The position numbers and the translations under genes were made by a program. The notes beneath the pieces were generated by a model. That model saw nothing but the letters and a program-made list of their open reading frames with translations, was not told where the DNA came from and did no database searches. A stretch of 63,760 nucleotides of DNA from positions 1 to 63,760 of IMG/VR virus record IMGVR_UViG_3300036791_001402. The stretch is one strand, 5' to 3'. The stretch comes from a virus. Shown here one piece after another: positions 50,386 through 57,732 of this stretch; positions within the stretch are counted from its first letter, which is position 1, and each line of letters starts with the position of its first letter.

Positions 50386-50699
50386 CAGTTCTTCGCGCCC
50401 CTTCGTGTAGCTATGATTAGTTCCCGTGACAAAGCTTGTTCAACCTCGATTTGCTGCGCTACCAGTTTCGCCTTGTCCCAATCCTGTTCTTTGGTGGGAT
50501 GATCTTTGTACCAGAATTCAGCCACAGGCTTGTCGCAAATTTCGCAGCGGCGACCGATAATCTGTTGTTCGATCTGGAACTCGATCAATGCTTTTATCCC
50601 AGCCAGCGCCTCAGTGGGTGAAATGATCTGGTCGTCGTAGAGGATTCCGTAGATGGCGTGACGGGGTGGACCGCACAGGCATTGCAGCATGTGGATCAT
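50385..50699 (-). CDS. Hypothetical protein with Cys pairs
   Basis: This 104-residue protein (MIHMLQCLCGPPRHAIYGIL) has CLC and CEICDKPVAEFWYKDHP, a zinc-site-like arrangement, and a helical end. The ribosome site for the first ATG is weak; the third-codon-downstream Met is an alternative. Function unknown. Confidence 0.6.
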   Translation of the reverse strand: MIHMLQCLCGPPRHAIYGILYDDQIISPTEALAGIKALIEFQIEQQIIGRRCEICDKPVAEFWYKDHPTKEQDWDKAKLVAQQIEVEQALSRELIIATRRGAKN

Positions 50700-50703
50700 C
50701 TGG

Positions 50704-51168
50704 CTACAACGCCCTTCTCATGTCCTCAGCGGATTCGGAGTTGATCTCGCCGGTCTGCCTTGCTCTCTCGCGAAAGGGAGCGACAGAGGTAATCGAAGTC
50801 ACAGCTTGAGCAGGGGCCAGCCCCCCAGTCAACGGCAGGAATGAAGTCGTGATCTGGGGTTGGGGTTTGCCTTCGATCTGGGCGATGAGAACCAGGCGGT
50901 ACTGGACCTCGGACTCCACCCGCTGGAGACGTTCCTGCGCCTCGGCAACAGCTCCCTGTGCGCTCCGCTGCATCGAGGTAGCTCGAAGCAGTTCCTCCTG
51001 TGCCTGAGACCGGTGAGAGACCCATTCAAGGATCTGGGACTGGAGCGCCAGTACCGTCTCGCTGGGCGGCTGGTGACGGGTGTAGGAGCGCCGCGGCTTC
51101 GGGGCCGGGACCGGGTTGGGCTGGACTTCGGCGGGAGTCGGTTTCGGTGCGGGAGAGCGTTTGGTCAT
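50704..51168 (-). CDS. Coiled-coil protein with Pro-rich N-terminus
   Basis: This 154-residue protein has a Pro/Lys-rich, possibly DNA-binding first 35 residues (KPTPAEVQPNPVPAPKPRRS). A coiled coil follows (about 40-100, LQSQILEWVSHRSQAQEELL). It begins the minus-strand set that faces away from the integrase. Function unknown. Confidence 0.65.
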   Translation of the reverse strand: MTKRSPAPKPTPAEVQPNPVPAPKPRRSYTRHQPPSETVLALQSQILEWVSHRSQAQEELLRATSMQRSAQGAVAEAQERLQRVESEVQYRLVLIAQIEGKPQPQITTSFLPLTGGLAPAQAVTSITSVAPFRERARQTGEINSESAEDMRRAL

Positions 51169-51587
51169 GATGTCCTCACTTTCGGAATAGTAGTCTGAAG
51201 TGGCTAAAAGTGTAAGGGGTCGCTTGACGAATCGGCGGCTTTTCAGGTCTGCGCTTGATATGCCAGCCGTGTCAAGTGACGGTGTCGCGGGAAGCCTTAA
51301 AATCCATTGTCCGGTGGAAACGATTTTGTCCGGTAAAACACCCCGTAGAGGGCGAAATGGGGCACTTTAGCCGCACTAGGCGCACAGGCTGCATTCGATG
51401 TAAGCTATTGATTTTTAAGCTATCTTATTGATAAATAAATCACTTTGATTAAGTTAGAGAGGAGAGGGCGAGACTTTATTTTGGCGTTTCTAAGTTGCTG
51501 AAAAGGAACATCTTAAAAATCGCGTTTTCCCGTTGTCCCGTCATTGTCCCGTAAGGGATGATAAAATGGCCCTGAAAGGACCAAACA
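51169..51587. other. Noncoding region upstream of the integrase, candidate attP
   Basis: No gene is seen in these 419 bases. Four copies of TTGTCCSGT (S = C or G) lie at 51307-51315, 51326-51334, 51533-51541 and 51544-51552. AAGCTAT and TATTGAT pairs lie in an AT-rich stretch around 51400-51440. ACTAGGCGCAC at 51375-51385 resembles repeats near 58.5 kb. Spaced short repeats around an AT-rich core beside a tyrosine integrase are what arm and core sites look like. Confidence 0.5.
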
Positions 51588-52832
51588 GTGGCCAACCTGA
51601 AAGTGAAACTGATGTGGATGTGCAAGACCGAAACCGGCTGGCGCCGCTTCCCGGTGATCATGGGCAAGAACGGCAGCGTCAAGCCCCATGCCGTGGTGGC
51701 CGGTGGCCAGACCCGCCTCTACCCCGAAGGGCATTTCGAGATCCGCTGGTACGAAGGCAGCAACAAGAAGTACGACAATGCCGGGTTGAGCGCCCCCGAC
51801 GCCCTCCTCAAACGCGCCCAGAAAGAACAGGAGCTGAGGGTCCGCAGTCAGGCCCGGGAAGCCGGACTGATGATCGTCGAACCGGTGTCGGTCGGCAGCG
51901 ACGGGAGAGTGCGGAAACCCATCCAGAGCGAATTCGACGCCTTCATCCTCCACGTCGAGTCCAAAGGATCCCCGGTCGCGGCCCGGGCCTATACCCTCGC
52001 CATCGATGAGTTTCTGACCGTGCCTTCGGTCGCCGCCAAGCAGTTCATGGATCAACTCTCGCGCTCCGACATGGATGCCTACATGACCCTGCTCCGCAAG
52101 CGGGGCTGCAGCGACCGCACGGTGAAGAACCGCTTTGTGAACGTCAAGGCGTTCTTCATCTTCGCCGGTCTCAACCCGCGCCTGACCGGCTCCCAGGCAC
52201 TGGCGCTCGAAGCCCCCAAATTCGAGAAGCGCACCGTGTCGGTCTACGACCCGGAAGATCTGGCCCTCTTCTTCGCGGCCATCCTGAACCCGCGTTTCTT
52301 TGCCGCCTGTCAGATCATGCTCAACTGTGGTCTGCGCGACAAGGAGATGCGCTACCTCGAATGGCGCAACGTGCATCTGCACGGCCAGCATCCCCGCATC
52401 CACATCGAGGGAGATGAGAAATACCTGTTCAAGGTAAAGAAGAGTGAACAGCGGGACATTCCTCTGCGCGAAGACTTGCTTGAGTTTCTGATTGACTACC
52501 GCAAGCAGCACCCCAGCGACAGTCCTCTGGTTTGTCCCACGTCGAACGGTTGTCCGAATACCCGCCTGTGGTTTCATGTGAAGGCCGCGGCGCGACGGGC
52601 GGGATTGAATTGCGGCTCATGCGCGGCTTGCCGGGAACGGGACGAATGCGAGGCGTGGTATCCGCACAAATTCCGCGCCACCTTCATCACCGGCTGCCAC
52701 GAGGTGATGGGGCTTCGCAGCGTGATGAAGCTGTCCGGGCATTCCACGCTGGGATCGGTGGAACGCTACCTGTCTCCGGCCAGAGACTCGATCATCCGCG
52801 AAAAGCTCAACAAGGTGAAGTTCATCGCCTGA
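51588..52832 (+). CDS. int: Tyrosine site-specific recombinase (integrase)
   Basis: GTG start with AAGGA upstream. The 414-residue protein has the tyrosine-recombinase residues Arg250 in CGLRDKEM, His360 and Arg363 in HKFRATF, His385 in LSGHSTLGSVERY, and nucleophile Tyr394. A four-cysteine insert (CGSCAACRERDEC) before the HxxR motif is unusual and may bind zinc. An N-terminal SAM-like core-binding domain spans about 105-215. It would integrate the phage and, with the excisionase-like protein, excise it. Confidence 0.93.
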   Translation: MANLKVKLMWMCKTETGWRRFPVIMGKNGSVKPHAVVAGGQTRLYPEGHFEIRWYEGSNKKYDNAGLSAPDALLKRAQKEQELRVRSQAREAGLMIVEPVSVGSDGRVRKPIQSEFDAFILHVESKGSPVAARAYTLAIDEFLTVPSVAAKQFMDQLSRSDMDAYMTLLRKRGCSDRTVKNRFVNVKAFFIFAGLNPRLTGSQALALEAPKFEKRTVSVYDPEDLALFFAAILNPRFFAACQIMLNCGLRDKEMRYLEWRNVHLHGQHPRIHIEGDEKYLFKVKKSEQRDIPLREDLLEFLIDYRKQHPSDSPLVCPTSNGCPNTRLWFHVKAAARRAGLNCGSCAACRERDECEAWYPHKFRATFITGCHEVMGLRSVMKLSGHSTLGSVERYLSPARDSIIREKLNKVKFIA

Positions 52833-52839
52833 AAAGAAC

Positions 52840-52864
52840 GAGGGTCCGATCAATTCGGACCCTC
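52840..52864 (+). terminator. Intrinsic terminator after integrase
   Basis: GAGGGTCCGA (52840-52849) pairs perfectly with TCGGACCCTC (52855-52864) over a five-base loop, seven bases after the integrase stop. The U-run is weak (TCTAC), so termination may be partial. Confidence 0.8.
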
Positions 52865-52934
52865 TCTACAACCCCTCCCCGCGCTTGCTAGCGGTCAGAG
52901 CACTCAGGCCTCCTTCTGCGGTGGGCTGTATTCC

Positions 52935-53114
52935 TCACTCCCTGTCATCGATAAACACAAAAGTTTTTCTGTTCGATACCTGGAAGGCCTCAAATTCTTC
53001 GTTTCTCATTATCAATTCCCCGCACAAGGCGGGGGTGACATCCCGCCATCTCACGAAGACCCGGATGTGGGTGTGTGCGCCTCGAATGTCCCAGCGGAAA
53101 ATAAATCTCGGCAT
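52935..53114 (-). CDS. Small conserved phage protein
   Basis: This 59-codon frame starts at ATG 53114 behind GGGAAG. The product (MPRFIFRWDIRGAHTHIRVF) matches a small phage family with HTH(I/V)RVF and LCGELIMRNEEF. It lies in an otherwise empty gap next to the integrase terminator. Function unknown. Confidence 0.68.
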   Translation of the reverse strand: MPRFIFRWDIRGAHTHIRVFVRWRDVTPALCGELIMRNEEFEAFQVSNRKTFVFIDDRE

Positions 53115-53161
53115 GGCTTCCCATCCAATTCCGGCAAAACTGAATTCAAACTGCGCGGGGC

Positions 53162-53229
53162 GGGACTTCCCCCATTTTGAAAAGTCCCACCCTGCCTCGC
53201 TCCGTGGATCACAGTGGCTCGACCCACGG
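53162..53229. repeat. Two adjacent hairpins
   Basis: GGGACTT (53162-53168) pairs with AAGTCCC (53182-53188), and CCGTGG (53202-53207) with CCACGG (53224-53229). They lie between two minus-strand genes. No U-run is attached, so processing or stability elements are more likely than terminators. Confidence 0.45.
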
Positions 53230-53235
53230 AACTCT

Positions 53236-53568
53236 CTATTGGTGTTGCCGTTTGATCTCCGCGAACACTTCGTTGACTGCCTTGGTCAATCGTTCCTTGC
53301 TGACTTCGCTCATGAGGTTGCCATCGATCTTGACAATGCGGGTGGCGATCCGGCGCAACAGGGGAGGGATCTCGCTCCCGTCGACAGCGATGACGATCAG
53401 TGGCTTGCCCAACAGCACCGCCGCGCCCACCTCCAGACACATCTTGGGATCCACTTTGCCGTGGCAGAACGCGATCACCACCGCTGATTGTTCTATTCCC
53501 GGGAGGACCGTTACCCGCCATTCTTCGAGGAACTCTTCTACTTCCCGGTCGTCATCGTGGATTGCCAT
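53236..53568 (-). CDS. TIR / nucleoside-deoxyribosyltransferase-like small protein
   Basis: The start at 53568 (MAIHDDDREVEEFLEEWRVT) lies after AAACA and is preferred to the longer frame. The 110-residue product has VVIAFCHGKVD, then CLEVGAAVLLGKPLIVIAVD and IPPLLRRIATRIVKIDG. This matches the Rossmann-like group that includes nucleoside 2-deoxyribosyltransferases and TIR-like proteins. The Glu in LEVGAA is where their catalytic Glu lies. It could act on nucleotides or NAD, or bind a defence signal. Confidence 0.6.
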   Translation of the reverse strand: MAIHDDDREVEEFLEEWRVTVLPGIEQSAVVIAFCHGKVDPKMCLEVGAAVLLGKPLIVIAVDGSEIPPLLRRIATRIVKIDGNLMSEVSKERLTKAVNEVFAEIKRQHQ

Positions 53569-53776
53569 GTTGTTTCTCCGATTCTGGCCAGCTAAAGCAA
53601 TTCGGGCATACGGTGTGTAGGTGCAGACTGTAAACCGCACCGCATCCGGCGCAGACCCGCTGCAGGGGCTCGTGCTCATGGTTCTTGGTCGGTGCCGGAT
53701 CCAGCAGTCCGCACCCGTCACAACGGTAGAGAGCTTTGCCGCTGTTGGTGGTCTGGTTGGTCAGGTGCCAGGTCAT
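53552..53776 (-). CDS. Zinc-ribbon protein
   Basis: The start at 53776 (MTWHLTNQTTNSGKALYRCD) overlaps the upstream stop. The 74-residue protein has CDGCG, CAGCG and CPNC, enough for two zinc knuckles. Function unknown. Confidence 0.7.
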   Translation of the reverse strand: MTWHLTNQTTNSGKALYRCDGCGLLDPAPTKNHEHEPLQRVCAGCGAVYSLHLHTVCPNCFSWPESEKQHGNPR

Positions 53777-54453
53777 GATGCCTTCTCCCGGCGGATCGCC
53801 GGCAGCCACTTCTTGAATTTTTCCTGCTTGCGGCGGAGATCCTCGATCCCTCCCGGCTCCAGACGCGCTATCGCTTCGAGGGCACCGATGCCGCCGTCAA
53901 TTGACTCCTCGACCTCGTCCCGGGTCGCTGGCCGTCCCTGGCAGAACCATTCCACTCCCGCCGGCCGTCCCATGAGGATCAGCGGTCGCCCCTTGTCGTC
54001 GGGGAAGACTTCGTACTCCCGCGTAAACCAGAGCATGGTGACGCCGGGGTTGCGGGTAATCGCCATGCCGGGGGCGAGGTCGCGACTCTTCTGGTTGTTC
54101 ACAAGGTCGTCTTCCCGGCGCACCATGTCGGGCCGAGAAAGGAATGGGCAGTTACGCGCCGACCAGCGGGCGCAATCCGGGTTTGAGGGTGGTTCTGAGG
54201 AGGTTCGATTTATGCCGCACATGGGGCCGGCGACGAAACAATAGACCCCCTTGAGCGGGTTGCCGCACACCCAGCACAGTTTTTCCTTGATGGCGCGGAC
54301 ATACTTGCGCCCATCCATGGCTCGAAACTCGGGCCGGCCATCGATCCAGTCCACAAACCAGGGAACGCAAAATCCTCGCTCATCGACAGGCAGGTTCTCC
54401 ATCAGTTTGGGCAGCGGTTCCAGTTCCGGCCTGAGTTTGGTCTCGGTCGTCAT
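53773..54453 (-). CDS. Conserved phage protein of the CWVCG / GPMC family
   Basis: The start at 54453 (MTTETKLRPELEPLPKLMEN) is chosen because the longer frame lacks a ribosome site. The 226-residue product has CWVCGNPLKG, FVAGPMCGINRTSSEPP and CARWSARNCPFLSRP. This Cys-rich pattern is widespread in phages and suggests an iron-sulfur or zinc site. Function unknown. Confidence 0.75.
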   Translation of the reverse strand: MTTETKLRPELEPLPKLMENLPVDERGFCVPWFVDWIDGRPEFRAMDGRKYVRAIKEKLCWVCGNPLKGVYCFVAGPMCGINRTSSEPPSNPDCARWSARNCPFLSRPDMVRREDDLVNNQKSRDLAPGMAITRNPGVTMLWFTREYEVFPDDKGRPLILMGRPAGVEWFCQGRPATRDEVEESIDGGIGALEAIARLEPGGIEDLRRKQEKFKKWLPAIRREKAS

Positions 54454-54604
54454 TGAGTGTCTCCTGTCGTGGATCGATGTGGAATTGACCGCACAAGCCA
54501 CAAAAGTGTTGGCGGATGTCTTCAGGATGATACGAACGTGCGCCACAGCGCAAACACAGGATCGACTGGCCATCAGGCGCGATCAGGTAGGTCTTCATTT
54601 TCAT
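54380..54604 (-). CDS. Zinc-finger protein of the CLRCG / CGLCG family
   Basis: The start at 54604 lies behind GAAAGGAGC. The 74-residue product opens KTYLIAPDGQSILCLRCGAR and has YHPEDIRQHFCGLCGQFH. This is the pattern of a widespread phage zinc-binding protein. Its end overlaps the next start by 74 nt in another frame. Function unknown. Confidence 0.75.
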   Translation of the reverse strand: MKMKTYLIAPDGQSILCLRCGARSYHPEDIRQHFCGLCGQFHIDPRQETLNDDRDQTQAGTGTAAQTDGEPACR

Positions 54605-54612
54605 CGCTCCTT

Positions 54613-54852
54613 TCACATCCATGATTCCACGATTTCAGGCCGGTCCTGCTGGTCGCGGGGCATGTGAACTGCGTAGGGCGGAATTACTTTTCGGGCTTCC
54701 TTCAGGGTGGGGAACTGGCCCAGATGCCGTCGCGGACCAGCGTCCTGATGCGAATGCTGGGTGACTGTGTATTCCTCAACTTCGTAAAGATAATTGCCGT
54801 CCCGACTGATAATCCACAAGCTCACCAGGGGTTCCAGATGTTCTTGCGTCAT
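54613..54852 (-). CDS. Hypothetical protein
   Basis: The start at 54852 (MTQEHLEPLVSLWIISRDGN) has GGAGC upstream. The 79-residue protein resembles a common phage family (YEVEEYTVTQ). Function unknown. Confidence 0.7.
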   Translation of the reverse strand: MTQEHLEPLVSLWIISRDGNYLYEVEEYTVTQHSHQDAGPRRHLGQFPTLKEARKVIPPYAVHMPRDQQDRPEIVESWM

Positions 54853-54865
54853 GCTGCAGCTCCAG

Positions 54866-54888
54866 AAAAACGCTGGTTCTAACCCAGC
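54866..54888 (-). terminator. Intrinsic terminator, minus strand
   Basis: On the minus strand GCTGG and CCAGC form a stem around GTTAGAA, followed by GTTTTT. It lies between the gene ending at 55048 and the gene starting at 54852. The stem-loop superficially resembles a tRNA T-arm but has no acceptor or anticodon arms. Confidence 0.6.
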
Positions 54889-55047
54889 CACAAGGAACGC
54901 CCAACTGGCGCTCGAAAGTTGAGGGGATCGAGCGTGAATCCGGCGAGTAAAATCCTTCTATCGCACAACGCAGTCTAGGGAAACGAAATAATTTCTCAAA
55001 CCGATAACTTTGCCTCTTGTTTGCCGGGGCTTTTGATCCGTATCAAT

Positions 55048-55437
55048 TTACTGCCTGTTTTCTGGATTCGTCAAGTTGATTGTTTCTTTTCGTAAATCCG
55101 CCACTATTTCCGCATGGCCGGTGAGGGCGTCCTCGCGGGAGTGGTAACGCTGCATCCTGACCACGCGATCATCCTTGTTGAAGACCGCTGTCTCCCAGAG
55201 GATAGGTTTGTACCTCAGCGGATCGGTCATGGGAACGTAGCTATGGTCGAGGGCCAGAAAGACGGTCGAGACCTGGCAAGAGCCTAAGTCATCGAATGCC
55301 ACGCGGCGTTGCTCTAAACTGGTCCCTAACCATTCTCCCCATTCAAGCAGGTCGGGGGCCGGAACGGGCTGGCCGTCCTTGTCGAGGACGTACCGGCCCA
55401 GCCAGGAGAAGGTGTCATTGAAGGGTAGCTTCCTCAT
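55048..55437 (-). CDS. Conserved phage hypothetical protein (RYVLD / LLEWGEW family)
   Basis: This 129-residue protein matches a very common phage family: RYVLDKDGQPVPAPDLLEWG, then VSTVFLALDHSYV, ILWETAVF and MQRYHSREDALTGHAEI. Small alpha/beta domain. It is the first gene of its minus-strand unit. Its role is unknown despite wide spread. Confidence 0.8.
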   Translation of the reverse strand: MRKLPFNDTFSWLGRYVLDKDGQPVPAPDLLEWGEWLGTSLEQRRVAFDDLGSCQVSTVFLALDHSYVPMTDPLRYKPILWETAVFNKDDRVVRMQRYHSREDALTGHAEIVADLRKETINLTNPENRQ

Positions 55438-55459
55438 AACCTTAAAGTGTATTCCCGGG

Positions 55460-55489
55460 TTGACGCGGGAGCGTGGTCGCGATTACAAC
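55460..55489 (+). promoter_or_regulatory. Probable promoter of the C2H2-finger gene cluster
   Basis: TTGACG (55460-55465) and TACAAC (55484-55489) are spaced by 18 bp. A TATACT lies a little downstream (55494-55499). The next gene starts 28 bp after TACAAC with GAGAGG as ribosome site. Confidence 0.5.
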
Positions 55490-55517
55490 ACAATATACTC
55501 CGTAGTGAGAGGTAAAA

Positions 55518-56111
55518 ATGTTACCAAAACTATTAAAGTGCGACCTGTGTGGTAAGGAGTACAAAGCGGCTACCGGGCTGGGAATTCATAAGCTCAGGGC
55601 GCACGGCATCCCGGGAGTTTCCAGATCCTCCGGGGACTACCATAAGCAGAAGGCTAAAAAGCAGACGGCCAAGGCCCAGTTCGCGTGCGATCTGTGTGAT
55701 CGGACGTTTCCCCGCAACAGCGAGTTAGGAAGACATAAACTGGCCAAGCACGGCATTCCCGGTATGACTTATTCGTCCCAATGGCAACGCCGAAAGAACG
55801 AAAAGCTGAAGCAGGAAGCGGCTCTGGCCGCCCAATCTCACTCCACCCCAACCCCCAAGGAGAACATCCATGCCCTCACCGTCCCCCCGGCGAAACTCGG
55901 ACGTCCACGCAAGCAGAAAAACATCACCGTCAACCACCACCAAACCATCATTGCAGTTGGTCCACTCGAATCAAGTTATGAAGGGCCCGCCGCCATTGCC
56001 GTCGGTCGATTCCAAGAAGTATGCCGAAGCCTTGCGTATCAATACGAGCTTCCTGAGAAGCTGTTTGCCGCCCGGGTCACGGAGCTTCTATACGCCACGC
56101 AAGTACGGTAA
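55518..56111 (+). CDS. Double C2H2 zinc-finger protein
   Basis: The 197-residue product has two fingers of the eukaryotic C2H2 form. Both fit C-x2-C-x12-H-x4-H: CDLCGKEYKAATGLG then HKLRAH, and CDLCDRTFPRNSELG then HKLAKH. A basic linker region follows (PAKLGRPRKQKN, AT-hook-like), and then a helical C-terminus. It is the first gene of a plus-strand cluster and probably a transcription factor. C2H2 fingers are uncommon in bacteria but known in some phages and Ros-type regulators. Confidence 0.85.
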   Translation: MLPKLLKCDLCGKEYKAATGLGIHKLRAHGIPGVSRSSGDYHKQKAKKQTAKAQFACDLCDRTFPRNSELGRHKLAKHGIPGMTYSSQWQRRKNEKLKQEAALAAQSHSTPTPKENIHALTVPPAKLGRPRKQKNITVNHHQTIIAVGPLESSYEGPAAIAVGRFQEVCRSLAYQYELPEKLFAARVTELLYATQVR

Positions 56112-56115
56112 CCAC

Positions 56116-56256
56116 ATGGGCGTTCCCTGCGTCTGCCCGGACTGCGGGGCGCGGCCCCCGAAGCACATTGCCGCGTGGAATCGCTGGAGATGGCAGACCT
56201 TTCATGCCACCCTCGTCCATGCCCACAAGCGCATCGAGCAGGTCGGCGAGGAATGA
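56116..56256 (+). CDS. Small Cys-containing protein
   Basis: ATG 56116 begins a 46-residue frame (MGVPCVCPDCGARPPKHIAA) with a CxCxxC cluster and a helical end, overlapping the next start. A longer version of the same frame would start upstream inside the zinc-finger gene, which is less likely. Confidence 0.55.
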   Translation: MGVPCVCPDCGARPPKHIAAWNRWRWQTFHATLVHAHKRIEQVGEE

Positions 56257-56480
56257 ACCTCAGGCGCGGCATCTACAAGCTGCAGCGCCCTCTGTCGTCC
56301 AACCAACCCAATCCCCAGATCCTGGGTTACGACAGAGGGAGAACGAGAGAATTTTTCATCGATTGCGAAGAGGCCATGATGCGCCTGTTTGGCGAACGAC
56401 TGAAAATCTATGTCGAGGGAAGCTTCGATGAAAAAGGGTTCCTCTACATCACGAGAATCGTCAGAGATCAGGACTGGTGA
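56253..56480 (+). CDS. Hypothetical protein
   Basis: The 75-residue product (MNLRRGIYKLQRPLSSNQPN) has a start that overlaps the previous stop. Alternating strands (RLKIYVEGSFDEKGFLYITR) suggest a small beta domain. It overlaps the next gene. Function unknown. Confidence 0.65.
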   Translation: MNLRRGIYKLQRPLSSNQPNPQILGYDRGRTREFFIDCEEAMMRLFGERLKIYVEGSFDEKGFLYITRIVRDQDW

Positions 56481-56655
56481 GAGGAAACTGAAAGAGGGAG
56501 TCTACTACTTCACCCCTCCTAATCGGCATGGTCAATGGATCTGGGTTGAAACTAGTCCCGGTGCAACGTGGGAAACCGATGATGAAGCGGAGCGGTACTT
56601 CCAGCAACGGGGATATCCGACGATGAGGGTCACGATCAGGGAGGGTGGGACATGA
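56428..56655 (+). CDS. Hypothetical protein
   Basis: The start at 56428 (MKKGSSTSRESSEIRTGERK) is tentative because it overlaps the previous gene by 53 nt. The second half (WIWVETSPGATWETDDEAER) is a small alpha/beta domain. Its stop overlaps the next ATG. Function unknown. Confidence 0.6.
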   Translation: MKKGSSTSRESSEIRTGERKLKEGVYYFTPPNRHGQWIWVETSPGATWETDDEAERYFQQRGYPTMRVTIREGGT

Positions 56656-56975
56656 AGTCTGAACACTTTTTCGTCACCGGCATTGTCGCCCAGCGTGACA
56701 AAAAACCGTACATCCAACTAGCCACCGAACATGGCATGGTTGCACAGTTCACCATGAGCGAGGCTCGTCAGATCGCCATGGACATGCTGGTGCAGGCCTC
56801 GCGGACAGAGATGGACGCCATGTTCTGCGCTTTCATGATCGATAAACTCGAAGCCCCGGAACAGGCGGTGAACGAGGCCATGATGTTGTTCCGTGACTAC
56901 CGCGCCTCACTCGATGACGAGACTGTTGAACACGATCACCGCATACCACCGAAGAACGAGGAGAGCGATGGGTAA
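56652..56975 (+). CDS. Hypothetical protein
   Basis: This 107-residue protein (MKSEHFFVTGIVAQRDKKPY) has beta strands then helices. It is the last gene of the plus-strand cluster and meets the convergent dpdA-like gene at its end. The pattern resembles other phage hypotheticals. Function unknown. Confidence 0.7.
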   Translation: MKSEHFFVTGIVAQRDKKPYIQLATEHGMVAQFTMSEARQIAMDMLVQASRTEMDAMFCAFMIDKLEAPEQAVNEAMMLFRDYRASLDDETVEHDHRIPPKNEESDG

Positions 56976-56985
56976 ATTACACGCA

Positions 56986-57102
56986 TCAGTCGATCCACTG
57001 GATGGGTAGCTCGATGAAGTGCCGCTGGTCGAGCGGCTCTACTTCGATGGCCTCTTTGAATGAACGGGCGTTCCTCCAGTCGTTGCCGTTGAGCTTGGCC
57101 CT
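56986..57102 (-). pseudogene. Distal part of the DpdA-like gene beyond an in-frame amber codon
   Basis: Beyond the amber codon the same frame continues open for 38 codons to TGA (56986-56988). The product (RAKLNGNDWRNARSFKEAIE and on to FIELPIQWID) continues the expected C-terminus of DpdA-like proteins. The single TAG therefore interrupts an otherwise intact gene, by mutation, sequencing error or programmed readthrough. Confidence 0.7.
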
Positions 57103-57732
57103 CTAGGCGGTATAACACCAGGCCATCGAGTCGGCACTATAGAGCAGGGAACGGATGACCCCGGACTCGAGCGAGGTCCGCTTCAATCCGAAACCGTGCA
57201 ACCGCAGATCCGGCCTCCTGAGCCGGATGGCGACCAGAACATCGCGGACCTTGAGCGGCGTTCCATTCCTCTTGCACACCGAACCGACGCCCACCCACAT
57301 GTTCTGCCTGAGCCGCTCCCCGTACATCTCGATGTGGCGCTGATACTCTGCGGGGTCGTATCCCTGCAGCACCGGCATGATGTACACGCCCGTGTCCTCG
57401 CGCAGCAAAGCGTCGTAGCGTTCGATGGTCAGGCGCTGGTGGTCCTCGACCGTCATCCCGGTGCGCTCGAGCATGTGGGGTTCGCACATAAAGTCCTGAG
57501 TGACAGCCGCCAGTAGCGTTCCGCAGTGCTTCCACTTCCTGATCTGAGCCGCGTACTCGCTCACCGGGAAGGGATAGCCGCCGTGCTTCTCGATAGTCGA
57601 GAACGCCCCGGAATCGAGGATCCACCGGTTGACCTTCATCGACCTGCGGCACCGCAGACGGTGGATGGAGATGAAGGCATGGTCGATGTGCCGTGCATCA
57701 GAAGGCTGGTGAAGTCCGGTGAAGAAGATCAT
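57103..57732 (-). CDS. DpdA-like DNA transglycosylase, ending at an amber codon
   Basis: The start at 57732 (MIFFTGLHQPSDARHIDHAF) overlaps the upstream stop. The 209-residue product has tRNA-guanine-transglycosylase-type motifs: WILDSGAFSTI (as in the DSGGFQ aspartate loop), LLAAVTQDFMCEP, VYIMPVLQGYDPAEY and MWVGVGSVCKRNG. Phage DpdA proteins put 7-deazaguanine bases into DNA and thereby resist restriction. The gene stops at TAG (57103-57105), but its frame continues for another 38 matching codons. No queuosine-precursor genes are present, so the base would have to come from the host. Confidence 0.78.
   Translation of the reverse strand: MIFFTGLHQPSDARHIDHAFISIHRLRCRRSMKVNRWILDSGAFSTIEKHGGYPFPVSEYAAQIRKWKHCGTLLAAVTQDFMCEPHMLERTGMTVEDHQRLTIERYDALLREDTGVYIMPVLQGYDPAEYQRHIEMYGERLRQNMWVGVGSVCKRNGTPLKVRDVLVAIRLRRPDLRLHGFGLKRTSLESGVIRSLLYSADSMAWCYTA

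Noticed and set aside
54872-54888. tRNA T-arm (GCTGG-TTCTAAC-CCAGC)
   Set aside because: Position 57 is not a purine, and no acceptor, D or anticodon arm can be drawn. On the minus strand it is a stem followed by U5, so a terminator is simpler. I found no tRNA in the window.
57103-57105. Genome-wide amber recoding
   Set aside because: Many genes, including the capsid-region ones ending near 26295, 27418, 30108, 31193 and 31539, use TAG as their ordinary stop.
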